Below, piece after piece: positions 1-9,717 of a DNA stretch of 64,000 nucleotides (within the stretch, counting starts at the first letter, position 1; every line of letters starts with the position of its first letter). The notes beneath the pieces are model-generated. The model made no database searches, was not told the DNA's origin, and saw only the letters and a program-made list of their open reading frames with translations. This DNA is from Pseudoduganella violaceinigra DSM 15887 (GTDB lineage: Bacteria > Pseudomonadota > Gammaproteobacteria > Burkholderiales > Burkholderiaceae_D), in assembly GCF_000425385.1 (NCBI RefSeq), contig NZ_AUDI01000021.1, positions 30,289 to 94,288 of the forward strand, in the 5' to 3' direction. Position numbers and translations under genes: made by a program.

Positions 1-690
1 GACCCGGCGGCACAGCAAAACATGGGGCAACTGTACCGTCGTGGGCGCGGCGTCCCCGTTGACGAAGAGACGGCGGCGCGCTGGTTCAGCCGTGCCGCGG
101 AGCAGGGCGTCTCCAGCGCCCAGGCCTTGCTCGGCGAAGCCTATCTGAACGGGCGCGGCGTGGCGGCCAATTGCGAGCTGGCGCAAGCCTGGCTGCGCAA
201 GGCAGCCGTGCGCGGCGAAATCCACGCCCAGTGCCTGCTCGGCAGCATGTATGCCCACGGCACGGGCGTCGTGCGCGATACGGCGCAGGCCCTGATGTGG
301 TACAGCCTGGCCGCCGAAGGGGGCTCGGCCCAGGCCCAGTTCAGCGTCGGCGTCCTGTATTCGATCGGCGACGGCGTGCAGCGCGACCTGGTGCGCGCGG
401 TGCGCTGGTATCGCAGCGCGGCTGAAAAAGGCGATGCCGCGGCCCAGAACAATCTGGGCGTGCTGTATGCGACCGGGCAAGGCGTGCAACAGGACGATAA
501 CGAGGCGCTGCGCTGGTATCGCCGGGCCGCGGCCCAGGGACACGCGCTGGCCCGGCATAATCTGGCAGGCTTGCGCGACGGCGCAGCCGAGGTGGCATTG
601 CCTGACGAGCAGTTCCACGGCAGCATTGATTTTGATGAAACGGTCCGTCCCTATTTTCGTGTGCCGGATGCTCGCCACAGTCCGCGCTGA
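1..690 (+). CDS. Sel1-repeat (SLR/TPR-like) protein, 5' end cut by window
   Basis: The frame is open from base 1, and the residues before the first in-window ATG (22) already form part of a Sel1 repeat, so the true start lies upstream. Five or so consecutive repeats of about 36 residues are visible, each with the pattern LG..Y..G.GV..D...A..W...AA..G; examples are LGSMYAHGTGV and LGVLYATGQGV. Sel1 repeats form an alpha-solenoid used for protein-protein contacts. After the repeats there is a short acidic tail containing DFDE. No signal peptide can be judged because the N-terminus is missing. The specific partner is unknown. Confidence 0.85.
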   Translation, partial: DPAAQQNMGQLYRRGRGVPVDEETAARWFSRAAEQGVSSAQALLGEAYLNGRGVAANCELAQAWLRKAAVRGEIHAQCLLGSMYAHGTGVVRDTAQALMWYSLAAEGGSAQAQFSVGVLYSIGDGVQRDLVRAVRWYRSAAEKGDAAAQNNLGVLYATGQGVQQDDNEALRWYRRAAAQGHALARHNLAGLRDGAAEVALPDEQFHGSIDFDETVRPYFRVPDARHSPR

Positions 691-768
691 AGCCGTGCCG
701 GCGCAAGCTGCGCGAGGCCTTTGTGATCGAAGGCGACACGCTGCAGGCCGTGCATGAATACGGCACGT

Positions 769-1416
769 TCAGCGTTGCGCGGTGAGCGGGCGTTCGATTG
801 CCGGCATCAAGGCCAGGTTGGCGCTCAGGTTTTCAAGCCCTGCCTGCGCCGCGACGTTCTCGATACGGATGCTATAGCTTCCGCGTGTCAGGGCGATATT
901 TCCCAGGTTGCGCGAACGCTGGTTGGCCCATTTGCTGGCCACGCACAAGGTGTTGACCAGGCGTGAATGCACCAGCGCATTGTCAGGTTTGTGCCGGACT
1001 TCGACCTTGAAGGCCATTGGCCGGCCATAGCTGGCGCGGTCCTTCTTCGGTACTTTGTCGAGGTCGGACGTGTCGCCGCAATCTTCAAGGCGGCGCTCGC
1101 CGAGGATTGCCACTTCCTGCTTGTTCAGCGAATCGCCTGCGGGATTGCTCATTTCCAGCAGCAGGAAATAGCTGAGGTCTACCGGCACCTCCACTTCCGT
1201 GGTGACGACCGTGCCGGCTTCGTCCAGCTTGACGTGCACATCCTTGATGAGCGACGGGAAATCGCACAGCGCGGCCGATGCCATCGCCAAGCCGACGATG
1301 GGTTTCTGGCACATGCTGAAGATGAAGGGGCCCATGGATTCAATATAGACCAGGGAAGCGAGGAATGCATCCTGCAAGGATGTTGCCTTGTATCTTTTTT
1401 GTTTGTTTCTTCGCAT
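769..1416 (-). CDS. Hypothetical protein, possibly DUF5625-like
   Basis: A 215-residue protein I do not recognise firmly. It is antisense to the surrounding genes and convergent with the Sel1 gene. The central part (about residues 60-190) looks like a beta-rich domain with a stretch PVDLSYFLLLEMSN and a late GSYSIRIENVAA strand; this resembles the layout of DUF5625-type proteins, but the match is weak and by eye only. The first 27 residues are basic and contain no good ribosome binding site, so translation may start further in, for example at Met28 (base 1335). No catalytic motif is visible. Confidence 0.5.
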   Translation of the reverse strand: MRRNKQKRYKATSLQDAFLASLVYIESMGPFIFSMCQKPIVGLAMASAALCDFPSLIKDVHVKLDEAGTVVTTEVEVPVDLSYFLLLEMSNPAGDSLNKQEVAILGERRLEDCGDTSDLDKVPKKDRASYGRPMAFKVEVRHKPDNALVHSRLVNTLCVASKWANQRSRNLGNIALTRGSYSIRIENVAAQAGLENLSANLALMPAIERPLTAQR

Positions 1417-1546
1417 CGACGCGCAGGCGATGGCGGGCGCAAAACATGGCAGACTCGGGAGTCAGGACCGTCGTTGCGACAACGTGATGAATGCCGGAAA
1501 CACTGTTTGGCGTTACAATAAGCTTCCACGTCCTTGACCGAGAACG

Positions 1547-2185
1547 ATGCCGAGCCAGCTCATTAGCCGTTCCGCCGCATTGGCGGCCTTCCTCTGCGCA
1601 GGCGCCGCCGCCGCGGCTGCGGGCGGAATTACCGTGCAGGTGACCGATAACGGCGGCAAGCCGGTGGCGGACGCCGTGGTCTACCTGGAGGCCGATGGCG
1701 GCCAGCAGTTGCCCAAAGCGCAAAAGGCCGGCGAAATCAGCCAGAAAGGCTTGAAGTTCGTGCCCTTGGTGACCGTGGTCCAGACTGGCAGCAAGATCTA
1801 CTTCCCGAATAACGACCGGGTGCGCCACCATATCTATTCCTTCTCCGCGCCGCATAAATTCGACCAGAAACTGTATAGCGGCACGACGGCGGAACCGCAG
1901 AGCTTCGACAAACCGGGTACCGTGGTCCTGGGCTGCAATATCCACGACAAGATGATCGCCTATGTGCGGGTGGTCGATACCCCGTACTTCGGCAAGACGG
2001 ACGCCAGCGGTGCGGTGGTGGTGGAAGCGCCGGCCGGCAAATATGTGCTGAAGGCCTGGCACCCCGATATCGTGGGCGGCAATGCCCAGGAGCAGGCGCT
2101 GCGCCTGGGCGATGCGGCGGCCAGCGCCAGTTTCAAGATGACGCTGAAGCCGCCCTCAACCGACCCGGACACTCCCGCGTACTGA
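1547..2185 (+). CDS. Exported cupredoxin-like (methylamine utilization-type) protein
   Basis: A 212-residue protein with an Ala-rich signal peptide (about residues 1-25), a carboxypeptidase-regulatory-like beta domain (ITVQVTDNGGKPVADAVVY) and then a plastocyanin-like segment. The possible copper ligands are the His pair in NNDRVRHHIYSFS and Cys/His/Met in GCNIHDKM, in the order expected for a type 1 copper site. Proteins of this kind are usually annotated as methylamine utilization protein, but no methylamine dehydrogenase genes are nearby, so that role is not supported here. The stop is 4 bases before the start of the GGDEF/EAL gene, implying co-transcription and perhaps a sensory partner in the periplasm. 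Confidence 0.8.
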   Translation: MPSQLISRSAALAAFLCAGAAAAAAGGITVQVTDNGGKPVADAVVYLEADGGQQLPKAQKAGEISQKGLKFVPLVTVVQTGSKIYFPNNDRVRHHIYSFSAPHKFDQKLYSGTTAEPQSFDKPGTVVLGCNIHDKMIAYVRVVDTPYFGKTDASGAVVVEAPAGKYVLKAWHPDIVGGNAQEQALRLGDAAASASFKMTLKPPSTDPDTPAY

Positions 2186-2189
2186 CGCC

Positions 2190-4565
2190 ATGCGATTCCG
2201 TAGCCTCGAAAGCCGTATCGTCACCTTGTTCCTGGTGCTGCTGATCGTGGTGCAGCTGGTGGGACTGGTGGTGATCCAGCGCGGCATCAACAGCAATGCC
2301 CGTACGGCGATCGCGTCCGAGCTTGTCAATGGCGCCAAGGTCTTTGCCCGCCTGATGGAGCAGAATGCGCAAAACCTGCGCAATGGCGCCAGGCTGCTGT
2401 CGCGCGATGCCGGTTTCCTCGCGGCCATCGGCAACACCGATGAGGGCGACCGCGCCACCATCGAATCGGCATTGGCCAACCACGGCCGGCGCATCAATGC
2501 ATCCATGACCATGCTGGTCAGTCCGGGCCGCAAGGTGGTCGCGTCGACCAGCGATGCGCAGGCGGCGGGCCTCGAACATATGGTCATGAACATGCTGGAG
2601 AAGGCTTCGCAGTTGGACGGCGCCAACGGCATCGCCATCGTTGAACGCCTGCCTTACCAGATCGTCGTGGTGCCGGTGAAGGCGCCGGTGACGATAGGCT
2701 TTGTTGTGATGGCATTTCCTCTGGACGAGCGCTTGGCGCGCGACATGCAGGAAACCACGGCGCTGCAAACCTTGCTGTTGACGCGCGACCCGCACGGGCA
2801 TTGGCTGCCGGTCGCATCCAGCCTGGCGCCGGCCGCCGTTAACAGGGTCATGGCGCAGTTGCAAAACATGGGCGCTACGCCGTCCGATGCTTTCGATGTC
2901 GATATCGGCGGCGACAGGCTCAGCGTTCGCATGACGGCGATCGGGATCGACGACGGTCATGCAGCCGTCGCCATGCTGGGGCGCTCGATCGACGAGGCGA
3001 CGGCTGAATATGCGCGCCTGGAGCGCTGGCTGATCGGGTTGACAGTGGCCGGCATGTTTGTCTGCGCCGTGGCCAGCGTGATCACCGCGAAGCGGATCGC
3101 GCAGCCTTTGCGGCAGCTGGCCGACACGGCCAAAAAGCTGGAGCAGGGCGACTACAAGGTGAACATCGCCACTTCCCGCGCCGACGAAATCGGCGAACTG
3201 GCGCAAGCGTTCGGCAGCATGCGCGACGGTATCGCCAAACGCGAGCAGGAAATCCGCCGCCTGGCGTATTGGGATCCCCTGACGAACCTGCCGAATCGGG
3301 CACAGTTCCTGCTCATGCTGAATGATGCGATCGCCGAGGCGCGCAAGCGCGCCGGCTCGGTGTACGTGCTGATGATGGACCTCGACCGGTTTAAACACGT
3401 CAATGACGTCATGGGGCACAGCTTCGGCGACGCCTTGCTGAAGCAGGTGGCCGGGCGGCTGTTGCAAAAGCTGGCCAACCGCCGCCATCCGGCTCAGGTG
3501 GCGCGGCTGGGGGGCGACGAATTCGCCGTGCTGCTGCCGGGCTCCGACCTGGGGCAGGCGGTGGTGGTGGCGTCGGAAGTACTGCAGGCGCTGGAATCGC
3601 CGCTGTCGCTCGACGAGCAGATGGTCGATATCGGCGCCGGCATCGGCATTGCCGGTTTCCCCGACCATGGCTTGGATGGCGAAGAGCTGCTGGGCAAATC
3701 CGAGATCGCCATGTACACCGCCAAGCAGCGTAACGAAGGGGCGGTGGTCTACGAGGAATCGATCGACAAGGGAAGCCAGCAAAGCCTGTCGCTCCTGACG
3801 GAACTGCGCCGGGCGGTGGAAGACAATGAGTTGCGCCTATTCGTGCAGCCGAAAGTGACGCTGTCGACCGGCCGCGTGGTCGGCATGGAAGCGCTGGTGC
3901 GCTGGCAGCACCCGGTGCGCGGCAACGTCTTCCCCGACCAGTTCATCCCCTTCGCGGAGCAGACCGGCTTTATCCGCGTGATGACGCAGTGGGTGCTGGA
4001 ACGTTCGGCCGAGCTGTGCCATTCGCTGGCGCAGAAGGGCATCCACCTGAAGGTCTCGGTGAACCTCTCGACGCGCGACCTGCTGGACCAGGACTTGCCG
4101 TTCAAGGTCGGCGAGATCTTCATGCGCCACCAGGTTTCGCCGGGCGCGTTTTGCCTGGAGATCACCGAAAGCGCCATCATGGACGACCCCGTGCGCGCCC
4201 AGCAGACGCTGGAACGCCTGCACGGCATGGGCTGCGACTTGTCGATTGACGATTTCGGCACAGGCTATTCTTCGCTGGCCTACTTGAAACGTTTGCCGGT
4301 CGACGAACTGAAAATTGATAAATCGTTTGTACTGAATATGGTGAACGACGTGGGCGACGCCAAAATCGTGCGCTCGACCATCGACCTTGGCCACAATATG
4401 GGCTTGCGCGTGGTGGCCGAAGGCATCGAGAGCGAAGCCGCCTGGAATATCCTGGCCGAGATGGGATGCGACCAGGGCCAGGGCTATTTCATGAGCCGAC
4501 CGATGCCGGCCGGCGAGATGGCGGCGTGGTTCGAAAACTGGAAAGCGCCTGCCCTGGCCGAATAA
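2190..4565 (+). CDS. Membrane GGDEF-EAL protein with periplasmic sensor and HAMP
   Basis: A 791-residue bifunctional-type c-di-GMP enzyme. Domain order: TM1 (about 9-30), periplasmic dCACHE-like sensor (about 31-280), TM2 (about 282-305), HAMP (about 300-355), GGDEF (about 365-520) and EAL (about 535-785). The active-site motif is intact GGDEF at residues 441-445. The product-inhibition site is degenerate: RHPA stands where RxxD is expected. The EAL domain keeps the usual catalytic elements (EAL at 567-569, SVNLS, LEITES, DDFGTGYSS, KIDKSF, AEGIES), so phosphodiesterase activity is likely. It follows the cupredoxin-like gene by 4 bases. Which activity dominates cannot be read from sequence. 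Confidence 0.93.
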   Translation: MRFRSLESRIVTLFLVLLIVVQLVGLVVIQRGINSNARTAIASELVNGAKVFARLMEQNAQNLRNGARLLSRDAGFLAAIGNTDEGDRATIESALANHGRRINASMTMLVSPGRKVVASTSDAQAAGLEHMVMNMLEKASQLDGANGIAIVERLPYQIVVVPVKAPVTIGFVVMAFPLDERLARDMQETTALQTLLLTRDPHGHWLPVASSLAPAAVNRVMAQLQNMGATPSDAFDVDIGGDRLSVRMTAIGIDDGHAAVAMLGRSIDEATAEYARLERWLIGLTVAGMFVCAVASVITAKRIAQPLRQLADTAKKLEQGDYKVNIATSRADEIGELAQAFGSMRDGIAKREQEIRRLAYWDPLTNLPNRAQFLLMLNDAIAEARKRAGSVYVLMMDLDRFKHVNDVMGHSFGDALLKQVAGRLLQKLANRRHPAQVARLGGDEFAVLLPGSDLGQAVVVASEVLQALESPLSLDEQMVDIGAGIGIAGFPDHGLDGEELLGKSEIAMYTAKQRNEGAVVYEESIDKGSQQSLSLLTELRRAVEDNELRLFVQPKVTLSTGRVVGMEALVRWQHPVRGNVFPDQFIPFAEQTGFIRVMTQWVLERSAELCHSLAQKGIHLKVSVNLSTRDLLDQDLPFKVGEIFMRHQVSPGAFCLEITESAIMDDPVRAQQTLERLHGMGCDLSIDDFGTGYSSLAYLKRLPVDELKIDKSFVLNMVNDVGDAKIVRSTIDLGHNMGLRVVAEGIESEAAWNILAEMGCDQGQGYFMSRPMPAGEMAAWFENWKAPALAE

Positions 4566-4656
4566 TCAGCGGCACAAAGTCTTTTTGAGAATTACTTATT
4601 TGTCAAAGTTCAAGTTATGATCCTTGCCGCATTCATAACTACTCCATGGACGACAA

Positions 4657-6828
4657 ATGCCCTTCAAGCGCGCTACCCTTGCTCTTTCCCTGATCGCCGC
4701 ATTCTCCGCACAAGCTTTGGCCCAGACCTGCCCGGCGGGCGCGCCGGCAGTCGCTTATCCCGTGACGAAGAAAGTCGAGCAGCAGGATAATTATCACGGC
4801 ACCATGGTGGCCGATCCTTACCGCTGGCTGGAAGACGCCAATAGCGATGAGACGAAGGCCTGGGTGGTCGAGCAGAATAAAGTCACGCAAGCCTGGCTGG
4901 CCCAGATCCCTCAGCGCGAAGCGATCAAGGCACGCCTGACCAAGTTGTGGAACTATGAGCGTTACGGCGTGCCCTACAAGAAGGGCGGCCGCTATTTCTA
5001 CAGCCGCAATGACGGCTTGCAGAACCAGGCAGTCCTGTACACCGCCAAAAATCTCTCCGAGACCCCGCGTGTGCTGCTGGACCCGAACACGCTGGCAGCT
5101 GACGGCACCGTGGCGCTGGCCGGCATGGCGGTAAGCCCGAACGGCAAATTCATGGCGTATAGCACCGCCGCATCCGGCTCCGACTGGAATGAAATCAAGG
5201 TGCGCAACATCGAAACCGGCAAGGATATGGCCGACCACATCAAATGGGTCAAGTTCTCCAACACCGCCTGGGCAGCCGACGGTTCCGGCTTCTACTACAG
5301 CCGCTACGACGAGCCGACCGAGGAAAGCAAGCTGGCCGGGGTGAACTACTTCCAGAAAGTGTATTTCCACAAACTGGGCACTGCGCAGGGCGCCGACGTC
5401 CTCGCCTATGATCGTCCGGACCAGAAGGAGTGGGGCTTCGGCGCGGAAGTGACCGATGACGGCCGCTACCTGCTGATCAATGGCTCGCACGGCACGGAAC
5501 ATAAAAACCGCGTCTTCTTCAAGGACCTGAAGGCGAAGGATGCGCAAGTGGTGGGCCTGCTGGAGGCATTCGACGCGGCGTACGATTTCATCGACAACGA
5601 CGGCCCGGTGTTCTACTTCCTGACCGACAAGGACGCACCGCGCTCGCGCATCATCGCCATTGACATCCGCAAGCCAGGCCGCGAGAACTGGGAGGAAATC
5701 GTGCCCGAAGCCGCGCAAACCCTGACCGCGGCCAGCATCGTCAACAAGCAGCTGGTATTGAACTACCTGAGCGATGCGCACAGCGCCGTCAAGGTATTCG
5801 ACCTGAAAGGCAAGCCGCTGCGCGAGATCGCGCTGCCGGGCCTGGGCGCGGCCAGCGGCTTTGCGGGCAAGAAGAGCGATACGGAAACCTTCTACTCCTA
5901 CACCAGCTTCACTACGCCGACCACTATCTACCGCCTGGATATGAAGACCGGCAAGTCGAGTATCTACCGACAGCCTAAGGTCGACTTCGACCCGAATGCC
6001 TTCGATACGCGCCAGGTCTTCTACACCAGCAAGGACGGCACCAAAGTGCCGATGTTCATCGTTTCGAAGAAGGGCATGAAGCTGGATGGCAGCAACCCGA
6101 CCTATCTTTACGGCTACGGCGGCTTCAATATCTCGATGACCCCGAGCTTCTCCGTGGCCAATCTGGCCTGGGTTGAAATGGGCGGCGTGTATGTGGTGGC
6201 CAATCTGCGCGGCGGCGGCGAATACGGCGAAGCATGGCATAAGGCCGGCACCAAGCTGCAGAAGCAGAATGTATTCGATGATTTTATCGGCGCCGCCGAA
6301 TGGCTTGTGGCAAACAAGGTCACGTCTCCGGCCAAACTGTCGATCGGCGGCGGTTCCAATGGCGGCCTGCTGGTCGGCGCCTCGATGACCCAGCGCCCGG
6401 ACCTGTTTGCCGCTGCGCTGCCTGCTGTCGGCGTGATGGATATGCTGCGCTTCCAGAAATTCACCATCGGCTGGGCATGGACTTCGGACTTCGGCTCGTC
6501 CGACAATCCGGATGAATTCAAGGCGCTGGTCAAGTATTCGCCGCTGCACAACCTGAAGCAGGGCGGCTGCTACCCGGCCACCATGATCATGACCGCCGAC
6601 CATGATGACCGCGTGGTACCGGCCCACAGCTTCAAGTTTGCCGCCGCCGCCCAGGCCGCGCAGGCCGGCGCTGCGCCTATCCTGATCCGCATCGATTCCA
6701 AGGCCGGTCATGGTGCGGGCAAGCCGACCACCAAGCTGATCGAGGAAGTGGCCGACCGCTGGGGCTTCCTGACCCGCGTCCTGGACATGTCGCCAGCCGC
6801 ACCGGCAAGCACCGCCGGCGGACAGTAA
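4657..6828 (+). CDS. Exported prolyl oligopeptidase, family S9A
   Basis: A 723-residue serine peptidase that cleaves after proline in short peptides. Signal peptide about residues 1-22 ending ALA-Q, so it acts in the periplasm or outside. The beta-propeller domain spans about 80-440 and the alpha/beta hydrolase domain the rest. The catalytic triad is visible: Ser567 in GGGSNGGLL, Asp near 650 in DHDDRVVP and His685 in KAGHGAGKP. The N-terminal DPYRWLED motif is typical of the family. It has its own 91-base upstream gap and is followed after 3 bases by the metalloprotease gene, so the two exported peptidases probably share a transcript. Confidence 0.95.
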   Translation: MPFKRATLALSLIAAFSAQALAQTCPAGAPAVAYPVTKKVEQQDNYHGTMVADPYRWLEDANSDETKAWVVEQNKVTQAWLAQIPQREAIKARLTKLWNYERYGVPYKKGGRYFYSRNDGLQNQAVLYTAKNLSETPRVLLDPNTLAADGTVALAGMAVSPNGKFMAYSTAASGSDWNEIKVRNIETGKDMADHIKWVKFSNTAWAADGSGFYYSRYDEPTEESKLAGVNYFQKVYFHKLGTAQGADVLAYDRPDQKEWGFGAEVTDDGRYLLINGSHGTEHKNRVFFKDLKAKDAQVVGLLEAFDAAYDFIDNDGPVFYFLTDKDAPRSRIIAIDIRKPGRENWEEIVPEAAQTLTAASIVNKQLVLNYLSDAHSAVKVFDLKGKPLREIALPGLGAASGFAGKKSDTETFYSYTSFTTPTTIYRLDMKTGKSSIYRQPKVDFDPNAFDTRQVFYTSKDGTKVPMFIVSKKGMKLDGSNPTYLYGYGGFNISMTPSFSVANLAWVEMGGVYVVANLRGGGEYGEAWHKAGTKLQKQNVFDDFIGAAEWLVANKVTSPAKLSIGGGSNGGLLVGASMTQRPDLFAAALPAVGVMDMLRFQKFTIGWAWTSDFGSSDNPDEFKALVKYSPLHNLKQGGCYPATMIMTADHDDRVVPAHSFKFAAAAQAAQAGAAPILIRIDSKAGHGAGKPTTKLIEEVADRWGFLTRVLDMSPAAPASTAGGQ

Positions 6829-6831
6829 GCC

Positions 6832-9237
6832 GTGCGCGCGCTTCTGCTGCTATGGGCCGTCCTGCTTGCGCCGGCCACGGCGGCGGAAGCTCCCCAGACT
6901 TTCGCGGAGCAGACCCGGTCGCTTACGCTGCAGCCCGGCTTCATCGAGTTGTGGCGCGACGCGGACAAGGGTCGGGTGCTGCTCTCCGTGCGGGAGCTGG
7001 ACCAGCCTTTCCTGCTGGCGACCTCGCTTCCGGACGGACTGGGATCGAACGATGTAGGTCTGGACCGAGCGCAAGCCGGTAGCGCCAGGCTTGTCCGCTT
7101 CCAGAAATTCGGCAGCCGCCTGTTCCTGGTGCAGGAAAATACCCGTTTCGTCGCGCGTTCGTCCGATCGCGATGAGCGCAATGCGGTAGCGGAATCGTTT
7201 GCAGGCGCCGTACTGTGGTCGGGTGAAATCCTGGCCAGCGACGGCGCGCGCCAACTGGTCGACTTCTCCAGTTTCCTGCTGGCGGACCAGCACGGCGTCG
7301 TGCAGCGCTTGGGCGAGACCAAGCAAGGCGGCTACCATGTGGATCCGGGCCGCAGTGCCGTCCTCGCCGCCCAGGCGAAGGCTTTCCCGGACAATATTGA
7401 ACTGGAGGCCTTGCTGACGTTTGCAGGCCCCGGCACTGGAGAGTATGTGCGCCAGGTGGCGGCCGATCCGAGCAGCCTGACCATGCGCCAGCATATTTCC
7501 ATGGTGCGGCTGCCGGGCGGCGGCTACCACCCGCGCCGCTACCACCCCTTCTCCGGCGGTATCGATACCGGCTACTACGACTTCGCGACGCCTCTGTCGA
7601 GCAGCCTCGATGTACGTTGGCAGCTGCGTCACAGGCTGGAGAAGGGCGGCAAGCCGATCGTCTATTATCTCGATCGCGGCGCGCCGGAGCCAGTTCGCTC
7701 GGCGCTGCTGGAGGGCGCGCACTGGTGGGCTTCGGCCTTTGAAAAGGCGGGCTTCAAGGATGCCTTCCGCGTTGAACTGATGCCGGAAGGCGCCGATCCG
7801 GCCGATATCCGCTACAACGTGATCACCTGGGTGCACCGCGCCACGCGCGGCTGGTCGTATGGGAATGCCGTCACGGACCCGCGCACGGGGGAGATCATTC
7901 GCGGCGCTGTTACCCTCGGCTCCCAGCGCGTGCGGCAGGACATCCTGATCGCTGAAGCCCTGCTGGCGCCATACGGAAAATCCGTCCCGGCGGAGCGTCG
8001 CAGGCTCGCCGAGCAGATGGCGCTGGCGCGCCTGCGCCAGCTTGCCGCCCACGAAGTCGGGCATACGCTCGGCTTCTCCCACAACTTTGCCGCAAGCCGG
8101 CAGGGTAATGGCTCCGTCATGGACTATCCGCACCCGGTACTGAAGCTGGGCGCCGACGGCGGCATCGACCTGCAGGATGCGTACGGCGTTGGCGTCGGCC
8201 CGTGGGACGAGTACATGGTGAAGTACATTTACGGTGATTTTGGCAGCGGAGAAGCCGAAGCGGCAGCGCTGGCACAGCTGCGCAGCGAGGCGCGGGCCGC
8301 CGGGCTGCAATATGTTTCGGACGACGACTCGCGCGCTGCGGGCGCTTCCCATCCCAACGGGCTGCTGTGGGATTTCGGCCCCGACACCTTGAAGACATGG
8401 GACCAACTGGGCGCAATCCGTAGCCGTGCCTTGAGCAATTTCTCGCTCGATGTGCTGCCGGATGAACGCCAGTCCGGCGAGCTGGAAGCGCGCCTGGTTC
8501 CGGTCTATTTGCTGCAGCGCTATCAGGGTGAGGCCCTTGCCCGCCTGCTGGCCGGGGGCGAATATGAATCGTCGACCAGCGCGGACATACGCGCCGGCCG
8601 CGCTGCCTCGGGCGTGAAGATCATATCGGCCGCCACGCAGCGCGCAGGGCTCGCGCGTCTGGCAGACACCTTGCGTGCGGAATATCTGGCTTTGCCGGCG
8701 GGCGTGCTCGACCAGCTCACGCCGCCTGCGACTGGTTTCGAGCGTAGCAAGGAATACTTCGGGACCAGTATGAACGCTGTTTTCGATGCGCTGTCCGCTG
8801 CGGAATCCGGTGCGGCGCAGACAGTCGGCTTCCTATTCGATGCGGGAAGGCTGAATCGCCTGTACTGGCAGCACGCGCGGGACGCGGCCATGCCCGGGGT
8901 AGATGAAGTCATTGAGGCAGCCCTGGCGCGCAGCTGGAAGCGCGGCGCCGTCCCTGCCAGCGTCGCTGGCGGCGAAGCGGTGCAACTGGCCGCCAACTGG
9001 GTGGTCCTCGACGCTTTGCTGCAGGCGCTGGACTGCGGCAAGCTGCACGCAAATGTGGACGCCGACCTGCGCCAGCAATTGCGTACGTTTGTGTCTTGGC
9101 TGAAAGCAAACCCGGGGAAAGGCACTACTGCCGCCAGCCGTGCCCAGGCTGCCGAACATGTGCTGCATTACTTGGCCGATCCGCGTAGCCTCAAGCTGCG
9201 GGCCTTGCCGGTGGTCCCACCGGGAGCGCCAATTTAG
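6832..9237 (+). CDS. Exported zinc metalloprotease (DUF5117/DUF5118-type)
   Basis: An 801-residue protein starting at GTG, 3 bases after the prolyl oligopeptidase stop. Signal peptide about residues 1-18. The N-terminal half has the beta-rich region typical of DUF5117-type proteins (GFIELWRDADKGRVLL). The metzincin-like zinc site HEVGHTLGFSHNF near residue 405 supplies three His ligands and the catalytic Glu. The C-terminal half is helical with no recognised motif. The substrate is unknown; coupling to the prolyl oligopeptidase suggests joint extracellular or periplasmic protein breakdown. Confidence 0.88.
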   Translation: MRALLLLWAVLLAPATAAEAPQTFAEQTRSLTLQPGFIELWRDADKGRVLLSVRELDQPFLLATSLPDGLGSNDVGLDRAQAGSARLVRFQKFGSRLFLVQENTRFVARSSDRDERNAVAESFAGAVLWSGEILASDGARQLVDFSSFLLADQHGVVQRLGETKQGGYHVDPGRSAVLAAQAKAFPDNIELEALLTFAGPGTGEYVRQVAADPSSLTMRQHISMVRLPGGGYHPRRYHPFSGGIDTGYYDFATPLSSSLDVRWQLRHRLEKGGKPIVYYLDRGAPEPVRSALLEGAHWWASAFEKAGFKDAFRVELMPEGADPADIRYNVITWVHRATRGWSYGNAVTDPRTGEIIRGAVTLGSQRVRQDILIAEALLAPYGKSVPAERRRLAEQMALARLRQLAAHEVGHTLGFSHNFAASRQGNGSVMDYPHPVLKLGADGGIDLQDAYGVGVGPWDEYMVKYIYGDFGSGEAEAAALAQLRSEARAAGLQYVSDDDSRAAGASHPNGLLWDFGPDTLKTWDQLGAIRSRALSNFSLDVLPDERQSGELEARLVPVYLLQRYQGEALARLLAGGEYESSTSADIRAGRAASGVKIISAATQRAGLARLADTLRAEYLALPAGVLDQLTPPATGFERSKEYFGTSMNAVFDALSAAESGAAQTVGFLFDAGRLNRLYWQHARDAAMPGVDEVIEAALARSWKRGAVPASVAGGEAVQLAANWVVLDALLQALDCGKLHANVDADLRQQLRTFVSWLKANPGKGTTAASRAQAAEHVLHYLADPRSLKLRALPVVPPGAPI

Positions 9238-9287
9238 TAGTGCCTTGTGTTAATATTTGCAAAAATATTAACAGCTGGTCGAATTGA

Positions 9288-9554
9288 ATGAATAAAAAAG
9301 AAATTTGCTGGCTTCTGGTTCGGGCTACCGGCGTTGCACTCCTTCTCAACGGCTTGAGGTACGCGCTGTTGGTGATTGAAAATATCCTGGCGGTTCCGAC
9401 CGGGTCCGCCGGACAAATGCTGATGTCGAACAGCGCGGGGCTCTTCGCGAGCTGGTGCCTGGAGGCTGTGCTGTTTGTCGGGGTAGGCGTCTATCTTATC
9501 AAGCGTGGCGGGTTCCTTTTCAATTGGCTGAACTCCGAGTCGAACCAGGTTTAG
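9288..9554 (+). CDS. Small two-TM membrane protein, unknown
   Basis: An 88-residue protein with two hydrophobic segments (about 8-32 and 50-74). I recognise no family. It starts at ATG after an AT-rich stretch that contains a short repeat of AATATT. It sits in a group of small membrane proteins (this one, the next at 9718 and the minus-strand one at 10269), none with known function. Confidence 0.6.
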   Translation: MNKKEICWLLVRATGVALLLNGLRYALLVIENILAVPTGSAGQMLMSNSAGLFASWCLEAVLFVGVGVYLIKRGGFLFNWLNSESNQV

Positions 9555-9717
9555 CCGGCATCGCATTGAATAGCTCATTCCTGATCTTCTTTCGCGACGG
9601 TGCCTCATCGCTGCAACGCGCCGGAGAAGATCGCGAGGCTTTTGAGCGAAGCTTGATCGTCTGGATGATTTTCTCGCAGGCTAAGAAAACTTCTTTAGAT
9701 CGCATGGAGTTTGGACA

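Noticed and set aside
4639..6711. 690-residue minus-strand open frame across the prolyl oligopeptidase gene
   Set aside because: Antisense artefact; the plus-strand gene has signal peptide and full catalytic triad.
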